This document shows positions 51,709-59,887 of a stretch of DNA of 64,000 bases, in pieces (position 1 is the first letter of the stretch; each line of letters starts with the position of its first letter). The stretch lies in assembly GCA_017428385.1 (NCBI GenBank), contig JAFRQX010000033.1, forward strand, positions 1 to 64,000, written 5' to 3'. Both the position numbers and the translations under genes were made by a program. This DNA comes from Clostridia bacterium. Its GTDB lineage: Bacteria; Bacillota; Clostridia; Christensenellales; Aristaeellaceae. The notes under the pieces are model-generated. The model was given only the letters and a program-made list of their open reading frames with translations, was not told the origin of the DNA and searched no databases.

Positions 51709-52259
51709 ACTGGATCCTGATCAGACATGGGATGACACAGGGAAATACGGAAAGACGCTACGTGGGCTGCCGGACGGATGAACCGCTTTGCGAGGCGGGC
51801 ATCGCTAAGCTGAAAGAGGGAACGTATCCCGATGTTCAGAAGGTCTATACCAGTCCTATGCGCCGGTGCCTGGAGACGGCGGCGATTCTTTATCCCACAA
51901 TAAAAGCCGAAATCATTCCGGATTTCCGGGAATGCGATTTCGGCGAATTTGAGTATAAGAACTATGAAGAACTGAACGGACGGGCAGATTACCAGGCCTG
52001 GATTGATTCCGGCGGGGAACTGCCTTTCCCGGACGGTGAAAGCAGGGCAGAGTTCGCAGCCCGCAGCCTTGCGGCTTTTCAGTCCGTCCGGCAGGACGCG
52101 GGCGATGAAGACTGTGCCCTGATTGTGCACGGGGGCACGATCATGTCCATCATGGAAGCAATGGCAAATCCCCGGGGAAACTACTATGATTTCCAGGTCA
52201 AAAACGGCTGCGGCTATATCCTGAAAGAAGACGGATCATATACCGGCATCGGGCTGTGA
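51705..52259 (+). CDS. cobC: CobC-like histidine phosphatase (alpha-ribazole phosphatase)
   Basis: 184 residues. LIRHGMTQGNTERRYVG at the start with the phosphohistidine, TSPMRRCLETA, and IVHGGTIMSIM with the second His define the phosphoglycerate-mutase-like family. In this operon it most likely removes the phosphate of alpha-ribazole or cobalamin 5'-phosphate. Its last 24 bases overlap the end of the convergent ATPase gene. Confidence 0.85.
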   Translation: MNWILIRHGMTQGNTERRYVGCRTDEPLCEAGIAKLKEGTYPDVQKVYTSPMRRCLETAAILYPTIKAEIIPDFRECDFGEFEYKNYEELNGRADYQAWIDSGGELPFPDGESRAEFAARSLAAFQSVRQDAGDEDCALIVHGGTIMSIMEAMANPRGNYYDFQVKNGCGYILKEDGSYTGIGL

Positions 52260-53018
52260 GGGTTCCTGCCACTGGGACAGCATTTCCCGCATCCAGGCAT
52301 AGACGTCCATCCCGTATACCTGCTTGAGGTTTTCGGGTGTCATGACGTCGGCGATCAGCCCCTGTGACACAGTTTTCCCGTGATCCAGCAGGACAGCGTG
52401 GGTGCCGTAGCGGCGGGCCAGGCTCAGGTCATGAACGACGGACAGGACAGCCCGTCCGGGTTCCTTCAGCCACTCCCGGATCAGGGAAAAGATATGCTGC
52501 TGGTATTTCAGATCCAGATGATTAGCGGGCTCATCCAGGACCAGCACCTGCGGATTCTGGGCAAATACCTGGGCAAGGAAGACGCGCTGCATTTCCCCGC
52601 CGGAAAGCGTCAGCATGCTGGCGTGACGGAGCTCTGAGAGCCCTGTGATTTCCAGCGCTTTTTCCACCTCGGCTTTTCCGTCGTCATCCCGGCCGGAAAA
52701 CAGGCCGGATTTGTAGGCATAACGGCCCAGACCGACAACTTCCTCGACAGTGTAGGCATAGCCTACATTGTTTTTTTGTGCCAGTACGCCAATTTTTCGC
52801 GCCAATTCTGACGGCTTCAGGCTGCGGATATCCTCACCCTTCCACCGGATGGAGCCGGTGTAGGGAGTGCCCTGGGCGATGGTCTCGATCAGGGTGGATT
52901 TGCCGGCGCCGTTCGGTCCGGCCAGCATGAGCCACTGCCCTTCTTCCAGGTGGAAGGAAAGATCTTCGACAACCGTGAAGCTGCCGTAGCGGACGGTGAT
53001 ATGTTCTCCCTGCAGCAT
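52236..53018 (-). CDS. btuD: Cobalamin ABC importer ATPase (BtuD-like)
   Basis: About 260 residues from ATG 53018 (AGGTG site); a GTG at 53027 overlapping the permease stop is also possible. Walker A GPNGAGKST, signature LTLSGGEMQRV, Walker B LVLDEPANHLD and an H-loop VVHDLSLAR are intact, FecCD/BtuCD type. It works with the permease and binding protein encoded upstream. B12 as substrate is inferred from the riboswitch before this operon. Confidence 0.88.
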   Translation of the reverse strand: MLQGEHITVRYGSFTVVEDLSFHLEEGQWLMLAGPNGAGKSTLIETIAQGTPYTGSIRWKGEDIRSLKPSELARKIGVLAQKNNVGYAYTVEEVVGLGRYAYKSGLFSGRDDDGKAEVEKALEITGLSELRHASMLTLSGGEMQRVFLAQVFAQNPQVLVLDEPANHLDLKYQQHIFSLIREWLKEPGRAVLSVVHDLSLARRYGTHAVLLDHGKTVSQGLIADVMTPENLKQVYGMDVYAWMREMLSQWQEPSQPDAGI

Positions 53019-53023
53019 TCCGG

Positions 53024-54067
53024 TCACCTGGCCTTTCTTGTTTTGTTGAATATGATTACAAACGCGACGGCTCCGACCATGGACGTGACCACACCGATGG
53101 ACAGTTCAATGGGACTGAGCAGGGTGCGGGCGACCAGATCCGCCAGAAGCAGGAAAATGGCACCGGAGAACAAGGAAGCCGGAAGCAGACGCTTATGATT
53201 CGGCCCGACCAGCATCCGGGCAATATGCGGCATAACCAGACCGACGAAGCTGACGGTGCCGGAAATGGACACACAAACACCGATGAGTACGGAAACAGTG
53301 ATCATGATAATCAGTTTCACCCGCTTCACGTTCACACCGATATGCCGCGCATTGTCTTCGCTGATGGCAAAGGCATTCAGCTCCGGACTGAAACGGAACA
53401 GGACTCCGCCGCACAGGAGCAATGCCAGGAACAGCAGTTTGACCTGGTCGTAGTTTACCCCGGAAAAGGAACCGAGCGTCCAGTAGCTCAGGGAGCGGGT
53501 GTGATCACTGCAGAAGGTAATCAGCAGCGAAATAATGCTGGAAATGAACATGGTAAAGATGACGCCGATCAGGATGATGCTGCTGGTGCTCAGCGACCGG
53601 TCCAGGGCATAAGCAAGGGAAAGAATCAGGATCAGTGAGCCAAAGGCAAAAGCCATAGCCATGATCATAGTGCCACCGTAGGCGGAGCCGGGAATGGTGA
53701 ATCCGATGACAATGGCGATGATTGCCCCGAGGGCCGCACCGGAGGAGACACCCATGGTGGATCCATCCGCAAGGGGATTGCGCAGCAACCCCTGCATGGC
53801 GGCACCGCATATGGATAAAGACGCCCCGGCCAGCGTAACGCACAGCACGCGGGGCAGTCGGACATTCAGTATGATGTTTTTGGCGATGTTCTGGGGAATC
53901 GGCAGCCCCCAGACGGCATTCCATACCGCTGTAACGGTATCGGAAAAAGTGATCCTGACACTGCCGACGCAGATACACAGAACCATGGTCAGGAACAGCG
54001 CTATGGACAGGAACAGATAGGTGACGGGTGAGAAACGCTCCCGCAGGAGCAGCCGCGATTTCTGCAT
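53024..54067 (-). CDS. btuC: Cobalamin ABC importer permease (BtuC-like, FecCD family)
   Basis: 347 residues with about ten membrane helices. VRLPRVLCVTLAGASLSICG, MQGLLRNPLADGSTMGVSSG and SGTVSFVGLVMPHIARML are FecCD landmarks. It forms the channel for vitamin B12 or a related corrinoid with the adjoining ATPase. Confidence 0.92.
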   Translation of the reverse strand: MQKSRLLLRERFSPVTYLFLSIALFLTMVLCICVGSVRITFSDTVTAVWNAVWGLPIPQNIAKNIILNVRLPRVLCVTLAGASLSICGAAMQGLLRNPLADGSTMGVSSGAALGAIIAIVIGFTIPGSAYGGTMIMAMAFAFGSLILILSLAYALDRSLSTSSIILIGVIFTMFISSIISLLITFCSDHTRSLSYWTLGSFSGVNYDQVKLLFLALLLCGGVLFRFSPELNAFAISEDNARHIGVNVKRVKLIIMITVSVLIGVCVSISGTVSFVGLVMPHIARMLVGPNHKRLLPASLFSGAIFLLLADLVARTLLSPIELSIGVVTSMVGAVAFVIIFNKTRKAR

Positions 54068-54129
54068 AGCAACCTCATTAACAGGAAAGGGGAACCGGAA
54101 ACGGTCCGGTTCCCCCGGAATAAGCGGAA

Positions 54130-55041
54130 TTAAGCAGCCGGAACTTCTTCGGCTTCATCACCATAGACAAAGTTATACAGTTCGATGACAGCGTCCTTCA
54201 GGCGCGGGCCGGGACGGGTCATCATGCTGGTTCCATCGTAATAGATGTTCTTGTCCTTGATGGCGGTGATGTCTCCCCAGCCGTCACGGGCAATGATCTC
54301 ATCGATGCCTTCGGCACCCATACCGTTCATCAGGATGATATAGTCCGGGTTGCGCTCGATGACCTGCTCATCGCTGATCATCAGCCAGGGATCCGCCTGG
54401 TCGCCGAAGATGTTTTTCAGGCCGCAGATTTCAGCCAGTTCATGAGTGAAGCTGGTGCTGCCGCAGGAGTACAGATACGGAGGCGGAGAGATCTCAAAAT
54501 AGACGCTCTTTTCATTGCCTTCGGTCTTAGCTCTGATTTCATCGCAGGTGGCCTGGATGTCAGCAATCAGCGCTTCCGCATTTTCATCCTTGCCCATCAG
54601 GGTACCGATCATGCGGATGGCGGTGTAGATGCTGGCGATGTCGGAGGTGGTGCTGATGACGACCTTCACGCCGTTATCTTCCAGCTGCTTCACCTGATCC
54701 TCGGACTGGCTCATGTCGTTCATCAGGACGACCTGGGGATTCAGGTTCAGGATTTCCTCAATATTGGTTTCCTTGCCGGACTGAACCTTGGGCAGGCTTG
54801 TGATGGAAGCGGGGTAATCGCAGTACTGTCCGATACCCACCAGGGCTTCCTCACAGCCGATCGCGCACAGGATTTCACAGTCGGAAGGCTGCAGGGCCAC
54901 AATCCGGGTGGCAGGCTCCGCCAGGGTGATTTCACGGCCGTACATATCCGTAACTGTGACCGCGGCATCATCAGCCAGAACGGATGTCATGCTGAAAACC
55001 ATCAGCATGGCAAGGAAAAGGGAAACAAGTTTTTTGGACAT
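54130..55041 (-). CDS. btuF: Cobalamin-binding protein of an ABC importer (BtuF-like)
   Basis: 303 residues from the ATG preceded by GAGGAGGGACTGAAA; a longer ORF runs back into the riboswitch and is not real. Signal peptide KKLVSLFLAMLMVFSMTSVLA. The mature part has RIVALQPSDCEILCAIG, VGIGQYCDYPASI, and KVQSGKETNIEEILNLNPQV, the type III (helical-backbone) binding-protein pattern. It binds corrinoid outside the membrane and passes it to BtuCD. Confidence 0.88.
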   Translation of the reverse strand: MSKKLVSLFLAMLMVFSMTSVLADDAAVTVTDMYGREITLAEPATRIVALQPSDCEILCAIGCEEALVGIGQYCDYPASITSLPKVQSGKETNIEEILNLNPQVVLMNDMSQSEDQVKQLEDNGVKVVISTTSDIASIYTAIRMIGTLMGKDENAEALIADIQATCDEIRAKTEGNEKSVYFEISPPPYLYSCGSTSFTHELAEICGLKNIFGDQADPWLMISDEQVIERNPDYIILMNGMGAEGIDEIIARDGWGDITAIKDKNIYYDGTSMMTRPGPRLKDAVIELYNFVYGDEAEEVPAA

Positions 55042-55120
55042 TTTCAGTCCCTCCTCAACAATGATCAAATGAATCAGCGGGAGGAAGCAAAAGAAAAGCG
55101 TCCCTCCCCGAGGCACGCCA

Positions 55121-55149
55121 ACAAAACCCGCAGACGGATTGTCCGCAAG
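55121..55149 (-). terminator. Putative terminator of the cobalamin riboswitch
   Basis: Minus strand stem CTTGCGGAC / GTCTGCGGG (two or three wobble pairs) followed by TTTTGTT, between the riboswitch core and the btuF ribosome binding site. It would be the expression platform. Confidence 0.6.
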
Positions 55150-55184
55150 TTTTATAGCATATCCCACCCCCAGGGGAATGATTT

Positions 55185-55380
55185 TTTCACGGTGTAAACA
55201 AGTCTCCCGGCTTGGCTTCATTCTACTTGCACACCTTCCCGCGGCCTGGGGCCGCAGTGGCTTCATAACGTGCTTTCGTCAGCTTCACGGTTACTGGGAT
55301 AGCCCGGAACTCTCATCCGTGTTCCTATGACGCGCTTCCTGAGAAGCGGCGCCGCGCATCGCTGCGCAGATACACCGGCT
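55185..55380 (-). promoter_or_regulatory. Cobalamin (adenosylcobalamin) riboswitch
   Basis: On the minus strand, the conserved blocks follow in order: TAGGAACACGGATGAGAGTTCCGGGCT-type core (written here only in part, 55324-55300), CAGTAACCGTGAAGC, GAAGCCACTG, GGGAAGG, and the B12 box AGCCAAGCCGGGAGACT ending near 55201. It should repress the btuFCD-like importer when cobalamin is plentiful. The promoter is just upstream. Confidence 0.9.
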
Positions 55381-55397
55381 ATTCATTTGTCGCATCC

Positions 55398-55426
55398 ATT
55401 ATATAGTTCCGAAAACCCATCGTCAA
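55398..55426 (-). promoter_or_regulatory. Consensus promoter of the riboswitch/btuFCD operon
   Basis: Minus strand TTGACG, 17-base spacer, TATAAT. Confidence 0.88.
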
Positions 55427-55434
55427 TTTAATCC

Positions 55435-55464
55435 TTGCGTTCTTTTCAAAAGAAAAATACAATA
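55435..55464 (+). promoter_or_regulatory. Promoter of the cystatin-like gene
   Basis: TTGCGT, 18-base spacer, TACAAT; divergent from, and 9 bases away from, the riboswitch promoter. Confidence 0.65.
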
Positions 55465-55563
55465 AAACAAGAGAGAAAAACATTTGAACGACCCCCACGA
55501 CACTCTTTTTTGCGTATCAATAGATGAGACCGGAAAAACGGCCGAAAGGAAGGAAACAAGATC

Positions 55564-55935
55564 ATGAAAAAGCTTTTTGCTGTGCTGGCTGCCCTGCTGA
55601 TGCTGATGAGTATCGCTGCCGCGGAGGACGGCCCTCTGTCCGGCGGCTGGACTCCCTCCGTGGATCCCGCTGTAACGGAGGAACTGCAGGCGGTGTTTGA
55701 CAAGGGACTTGAAGGACTGGTGGGCGTCAGATATACACCGGTCGCTTATCTGGGATCCCAGGTGGTGGCGGGAACTAACCATGCTTTCCTGTGCCAGGCC
55801 ACGGTTGTGTATCCGGGTGCGGAACCGTATTATACGATCGTGTACCTGTATGAAGACCTGCAGGGAAATGTGACGATCCTGAATATTGCGGAGCTGGACG
55901 TGGGCGCCCTGTGTACCTACGGCGCGGAAGAGTGA
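55564..55935 (+). CDS. Secreted cystatin-like protein
   Basis: 123 residues. Signal peptide KKLFAVLAALLMLMSIAAAE, cut near residue 20. The mature part begins with a Gly-Gly (SGGWTPS), has a long helix (VTEELQAVFDKGLEGL), then GSQVVAGTNHAFLCQATV with the cystatin QxVxG loop, and a further strand pair. Order and spacing match stefins/cystatins, inhibitors of papain-type proteases. Length suits a single domain. Whether it inhibits anything is unknown. It stands alone before a strong terminator. Confidence 0.72.
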   Translation: MKKLFAVLAALLMLMSIAAAEDGPLSGGWTPSVDPAVTEELQAVFDKGLEGLVGVRYTPVAYLGSQVVAGTNHAFLCQATVVYPGAEPYYTIVYLYEDLQGNVTILNIAELDVGALCTYGAEE

Positions 55936-55949
55936 AAACGGCTGAAAAG

Positions 55950-55985
55950 AAAGCGGGAACGGAGTGAAATCCGTTCCCGCTTTTC
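55950..55985. terminator. Strong terminator between cystatin-like and MocR-like genes
   Basis: A 14-bp perfect stem AAAGCGGGAACGGA / TCCGTTCCCGCTTT with a 6-base loop; T on one side, A on the other, so usable in both directions. Confidence 0.88.
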
Positions 55986-57054
55986 AGTTTCCGGCGGCTT
56001 TGCGCTCGCCACGGCGAATCCGGTTGATATGCCGTTCAAAGTCTCCGCCGCTGATCAGCTCCGCCAGTACATACTGCTCAAAAGTGGGGACAGTGCAGCT
56101 GTAAAAGCCGACGCGGAGTTCGAAGACAGGGAGCAGGGCCCGGGGGAGTACCATGTATCCCACACGGAAAGACGGAGATACAGTGCGGGAGAAGGTGTTC
56201 AGATAGATGACATTCTGGCGGGTGGTGCCTGCAAAAAGCGTCTCCTCCGGCTTGCGAAGCAGGGAAAACTCTGATTCATAGTCATCCTCCACGATGTACC
56301 GATCCGGTTCCGACGCCCAGCGCAGGTATTCCCGGCGCTTGGAAGCGGTCGCGGTAACGCCGCTGGGGAAACTCCGGAAGGGAGTGATATGAAGCACGGA
56401 GGCTTTTGTGGACTGAAGCGCTTCAGAGAGAATACCGTCTTTTCCCAGCGGGCAGAAGTCTACCTGCACATTCCGGGAGCGGTAAACCTGTTCGATCTTC
56501 TGATAGGACGGTGCTTCGATACCAAAGATCCTGTCGCTGCCCAGCAGTTCCACCGCAAGACCGTAAAGGTATTCCGCTCCGGCACCGATGATAATCTGGT
56601 CCGGCTGTACGCGGATTCCCCGGTTTCGGGCAAGATAACTGCATACTGCTTCCCGCAGAATGGGACAGCCGGCATTGGGAGAACGGACCATGATTTCCTC
56701 ACCGTACTCGGTCAGCACCCGGCGCATGACCCGGGCCAGCGCGGGAAAGGGGAAGGTATCCCGGTCCGGCGCGGGAGGCACGGAAGAAATCCGGTGTTCC
56801 TGGCAGACTGAAGGAAGGGTGAACCCGTCTGTTTCCCGGTAAATGACATAGCAGCCGCTACGGGGACGGGATTCAGCATATCCTTCCTCGCACAGGAGCT
56901 CAATGCTGTGCTCTGCGGTGATGGCGCTGACGCCCCGATCCCGGGCGAGGATGCGGCGGGAAGGCAGACGGCTGCCGAAAGGGCGGATGCCTGAAATAAT
57001 CTCCTCCCGAAGAGACTCATACAGGGTCAGGTAAGCTGGCTTTTTCACACTCAT
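55984..57054 (-). CDS. MocR-like (GntR-aminotransferase) regulator lacking the PLP lysine
   Basis: 356 residues, shorter than the usual 450-480. N-terminal GntR winged helix (SRLPSRRILARDRGVSAITA). The aminotransferase-like part has EAPSYQKIE, EDDYESEF and the Schiff-base region TFSRTVSPSFRVGY, where the normal Lys is Arg (codon CGC at 56187-56185). The region HITPFRSFPSG also departs from the usual PSHQ(F/Y)P(T/S)G. It is divergent from an ECF S component gene and is its likely regulator. It may bind a ligand other than PLP. Confidence 0.78.
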   Translation of the reverse strand: MSVKKPAYLTLYESLREEIISGIRPFGSRLPSRRILARDRGVSAITAEHSIELLCEEGYAESRPRSGCYVIYRETDGFTLPSVCQEHRISSVPPAPDRDTFPFPALARVMRRVLTEYGEEIMVRSPNAGCPILREAVCSYLARNRGIRVQPDQIIIGAGAEYLYGLAVELLGSDRIFGIEAPSYQKIEQVYRSRNVQVDFCPLGKDGILSEALQSTKASVLHITPFRSFPSGVTATASKRREYLRWASEPDRYIVEDDYESEFSLLRKPEETLFAGTTRQNVIYLNTFSRTVSPSFRVGYMVLPRALLPVFELRVGFYSCTVPTFEQYVLAELISGGDFERHINRIRRGERKAAGN

Positions 57055-57156
57055 CTGGTCTTATAAAATTCTCCATTTCTGGCACTTTTCATATGGCCAA
57101 GCAAAGCATATACTCCTTTGCATCCAAAGTCAAGGGTTCTGAAAGGGGTTCTTATC

Positions 57157-57762
57157 ATGAGCAATACAGCAGGCGGAAAAAACAGCAACGCGCTGATCAC
57201 CCGGATCGTTTTTGCCGGTGTAATGGCCGCCATTATCTGCGTGATTACCACATTCCGGATTCCCCTGGGCCAGAGCAAGGTCCATTTTGCAAACTCCATG
57301 TGCCTGCTGAGCGGCCTGCTGCTTGGACCAGTGTGGGGCGGTACGGCGGCCGGACTGGGTTCCGCAATCTATGACGTGCTGCTGGGAGGATACAGCTTTT
57401 TTGACGCACTGATCACCTTTGTCAGCAAGTTTGCCATGGCCTGGGTGACGGGCATCCTTTATCAGAAATGGGTGCTGAAGAAAGAAGAAAAAAGCTGGAA
57501 GGAAAATCTCCTTCCGCTCATCATTTCCTGCGTGCTGGGCGCGCTGACCTATGTGGCGCTGTATATGCTGAAGACCTGGCTGTTCAAACTGTATGTGGAA
57601 CCGGTGCCGGTGGATACAATTCCAGGCATTATGGTGGCCAAACTGATTCCTTCGCTGATTAATGCAGCCTTTGCGGTGGTGACGGCTCCGATCTTCTTCC
57701 ATGCGGTCCGTCCGGCACTGAAAGCCGGCGGCATCCTGAAGCATCTGGAAACGATCAAATAA
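57157..57762 (+). CDS. ECF transporter S component
   Basis: 201 residues from ATG 57157 (AAGGGG before it). Six hydrophobic segments; VHFANSMCLLSGLLLGPVWG near residue 40 and GGYSFFDALITFVSKFAMAW are typical of S components for small vitamins. It needs a shared EcfAA'T module that is not in the window. The divergent MocR-like gene suggests a B6-related or similar substrate, but this is only inference. Confidence 0.82.
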   Translation: MSNTAGGKNSNALITRIVFAGVMAAIICVITTFRIPLGQSKVHFANSMCLLSGLLLGPVWGGTAAGLGSAIYDVLLGGYSFFDALITFVSKFAMAWVTGILYQKWVLKKEEKSWKENLLPLIISCVLGALTYVALYMLKTWLFKLYVEPVPVDTIPGIMVAKLIPSLINAAFAVVTAPIFFHAVRPALKAGGILKHLETIK

Positions 57763-57764
57763 TC

Positions 57765-58163
57765 TCAGAGCTTAAAGCCTGTAAATGTGGCCTGGGCAAT
57801 ATCCTTGCCCAGGTCATCTTTTATGCTGATGACATAGACGCAGGAAGTGCGGCCGTTCTTCAGGCATGCGGCGGTGGAAGTCAGGTGTTTTCCCTTGCTG
57901 GCATTGAGAAAATTCAGACTGACCTGCTGGGCAACCGTGGGACGATGGGCATTGTTGGACGCGGCGGCAAAGGTGAAATCTGCCAGGGCAAGAATCGCGC
58001 CGCCCATGAGGCCGCCTGCGGCGTTCATGTGCCGCTCGGTGATCTCCATGCCGCAGACAGCGCCGTCTTCCGTGAGGGCGTCCAGGGTCATGTTATTGGA
58101 TGTGGCAAAAAGATCTTTGCTGAAGAAGTCACGAGCCTCCTGTAAGGAGTGGAAAACTGACAT
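57765..58163 (-). CDS. PaaI-type hotdog thioesterase
   Basis: 132 residues with GGAGG before the ATG. The hotdog helix region NAAGGLMGGAILALADFTFA and the strand AQQVSLNFLNASKGK match PaaI/YdiI thioesterases. It would hydrolyse an acyl- or aryl-CoA. It lies 39 bases behind aroA on the same strand and may be co-transcribed with the shikimate genes, with an AT-rich repeat between them. Confidence 0.82.
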   Translation of the reverse strand: MSVFHSLQEARDFFSKDLFATSNNMTLDALTEDGAVCGMEITERHMNAAGGLMGGAILALADFTFAAASNNAHRPTVAQQVSLNFLNASKGKHLTSTAACLKNGRTSCVYVISIKDDLGKDIAQATFTGFKL

Positions 58164-58177
58164 AGAATCCTCCGGAA

Positions 58178-58206
58178 TAAATGAAAAATGAAAAATTAAT
58201 GGTTAA
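58178..58206. repeat. AT-rich simple repeat at the aroA end
   Basis: AATGAAAAATGAAAAATTAATGGTTAA, overlapping the aroA stop. It has the style of two other short AT-rich repeats at aro gene junctions (59853-59880 and 61119-61147). Confidence 0.5.
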
Positions 58207-59411
58207 TCCATAAGGGTGATATTCAGACCAAGGGAGCGGAGACGGTCCCAGTAGTCGGGGAAGCTCTTGCGGACTGCTTCGGCGCAATGGATTTCCCCGC
58301 CGGTGCGGCTGCAGAGCAGGGACAACGCCATGGCAATCCGGTGATCATTATGGCTGTCAAGCGGTTCGGCCGGAGCGTGGAAAGCACCCGCCGGAACGGT
58401 GATCCGGTTTTCCTCCATATCCAGGATGATTCCGAATTTGGCCATTTCCTCCGCCATGACAGCGCCGCGGTCGCTTTCCTTGAAGCGAAGACGGCGTGTG
58501 CCGGTGAAAACAGCACCATGACAAAGGGCGGCAGTGACAAAGAGCACAGGCGCCAGATCCGGACAGTCGGTCAGGTCCAGCTCCGCGGATCCTTTGGCCA
58601 GAGCGTTGAAATAATCCCGGTATACCCGGTCTCCCTGCAGGCTGTCCGCCCGGAGACCGGTCACCGTCACATCCCCGCCGGCATAATTGAAGGCTTCAAA
58701 GAAAGCGGCGTTGGAGTAGTCACCCTCCACAACTGTATCCTGGGTACGGAAAGCGGCGCTGCCGGCGATATCCAGGGTGAACTCATCCGCCCAGGATACC
58801 TGTACACCCGCATCCTGCAGGGCCTGCAGGGTGAGGGACAGATAGGAGCGGCTTTCCACGGGAGGCAGGAGCCGGATCCTGCTGTTACCGGGAAGCAGGG
58901 GCAGGGCAAAAAGCAGGCCGGAAATGAACTGGCTGGAGATGCTTCCGGAAACGGTATACTCTCCGGCGGTCAGGCGGCCTTGTACCAGGAGTCCGTCTTT
59001 GCTGTGCTCCAGGCGGAGCCCCTGTTCCCTGCACAGGTCTTCATAGACAGAAAGCGGCCGGGACAGAAGCGTTTCGCTGCCTTCCAGCCGCATGGGCTGA
59101 CCGGAAAGGAGACACAGGGGAATCATAAAACGCAGGGTGCTGCCGGATTCCCGGCAGCAAAGTGTCGCGGAAACAGCCTTCCGGGGATCGCAGCCCCGGA
59201 CGTGGACGGTATTCCCCTCCCAGGAGAGGGAAGCCCCCAACGCGGTCAGGCAGTCCGCCGTGGCGAGAATATCCTGGCTGGGATCCACGCCCCGCACTGT
59301 GCTTTCTCCTTCTGCCAGGGCGGCACAGATCAGCAGGCGGTGAGCCATGGATTTGGAAGGCGGTGCCGCCACAGAGCCCCGGGCTGTGCCGGGTTGAATG
59401 ATTGCTCTCAT
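58203..59411 (-). CDS. aroA: 3-phosphoshikimate 1-carboxyvinyltransferase (EPSP synthase)
   Basis: 402 residues. PPSKSMAHRLLICAAL near residue 17 (the PEP/shikimate-binding Lys), ESGSTLRFMIPL near residue 89, and SSQFISGLLFALPLL match AroA. It joins shikimate 3-phosphate and PEP. The GSTLR form in place of GTAxR differs from the E. coli-type enzyme. Its start overlaps the aroQ stop by 4 bases. Confidence 0.93.
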   Translation of the reverse strand: MRAIIQPGTARGSVAAPPSKSMAHRLLICAALAEGESTVRGVDPSQDILATADCLTALGASLSWEGNTVHVRGCDPRKAVSATLCCRESGSTLRFMIPLCLLSGQPMRLEGSETLLSRPLSVYEDLCREQGLRLEHSKDGLLVQGRLTAGEYTVSGSISSQFISGLLFALPLLPGNSRIRLLPPVESRSYLSLTLQALQDAGVQVSWADEFTLDIAGSAAFRTQDTVVEGDYSNAAFFEAFNYAGGDVTVTGLRADSLQGDRVYRDYFNALAKGSAELDLTDCPDLAPVLFVTAALCHGAVFTGTRRLRFKESDRGAVMAEEMAKFGIILDMEENRITVPAGAFHAPAEPLDSHNDHRIAMALSLLCSRTGGEIHCAEAVRKSFPDYWDRLRSLGLNITLMD

Positions 59412-59839
59412 TGGTCAACTCCTGTGAGATAATCCATGGCTTCCAGATAGCCGTTGAAACCATGGCCTTTGATGGTCTTCGCGCAGGCGGCACGGACATA
59501 GCTGATTTTCCGGAATTCATCACGGGTATCCGGATCGGAGATGTGGACTTCCACCGCGGGAAGAGCCACTGCCTTCAGCGCGTCCAGAATGGCGATGCTG
59601 GTATGGGTATAGGCACCGGGATTGATCACAATGCCGTCGGCTTTGCCGTACGCCTGCTGGATGGCATCCACCAGATCCCCTTCATGATTGGACTGGTACA
59701 GGGTGACATCAATTCCCAGCTGAGCGGCATGTTCCTCAATGAGACGGCAAAGATCCGCATAGGTGGCTTTGCCGTAGATCTCCGGTTCACGGATGCCCAG
59801 CATGTTAAGGTTTGGTCCGTTAATAACAAGAATGTTCAT
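59408..59839 (-). CDS. aroQ: 3-dehydroquinate dehydratase, type II
   Basis: 143 residues. NGPNLNMLGIREPEIYG (with the catalytic Tyr near residue 22), NPGAYTHTSIAI and EVHISDP (His) are the type II marks. It makes 3-dehydroshikimate. Coupled to aroA by ATGA overlap; AGGTG precedes its own ATG. Confidence 0.95.
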   Translation of the reverse strand: MNILVINGPNLNMLGIREPEIYGKATYADLCRLIEEHAAQLGIDVTLYQSNHEGDLVDAIQQAYGKADGIVINPGAYTHTSIAILDALKAVALPAVEVHISDPDTRDEFRKISYVRAACAKTIKGHGFNGYLEAMDYLTGVDQ

Positions 59840-59852
59840 GGAAGCACCTGCC

Positions 59853-59880
59853 TAAACAATTAACAATGAACAATTATATG
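59853..59880. repeat. AT-rich simple repeat upstream of aroQ
   Basis: AACAATTAACAATGAACAATTATA; an AACAAT-based near-tandem in the aroE/K-aroQ gap. Confidence 0.5.
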
Positions 59881-59887
59881 TTCCGGA

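Noticed and set aside
55042..55266. N-terminal extension of the BtuF-like ORF
   Set aside because: It would translate the cobalamin riboswitch; the ATG at 55041 has a strong SD followed by a signal peptide.
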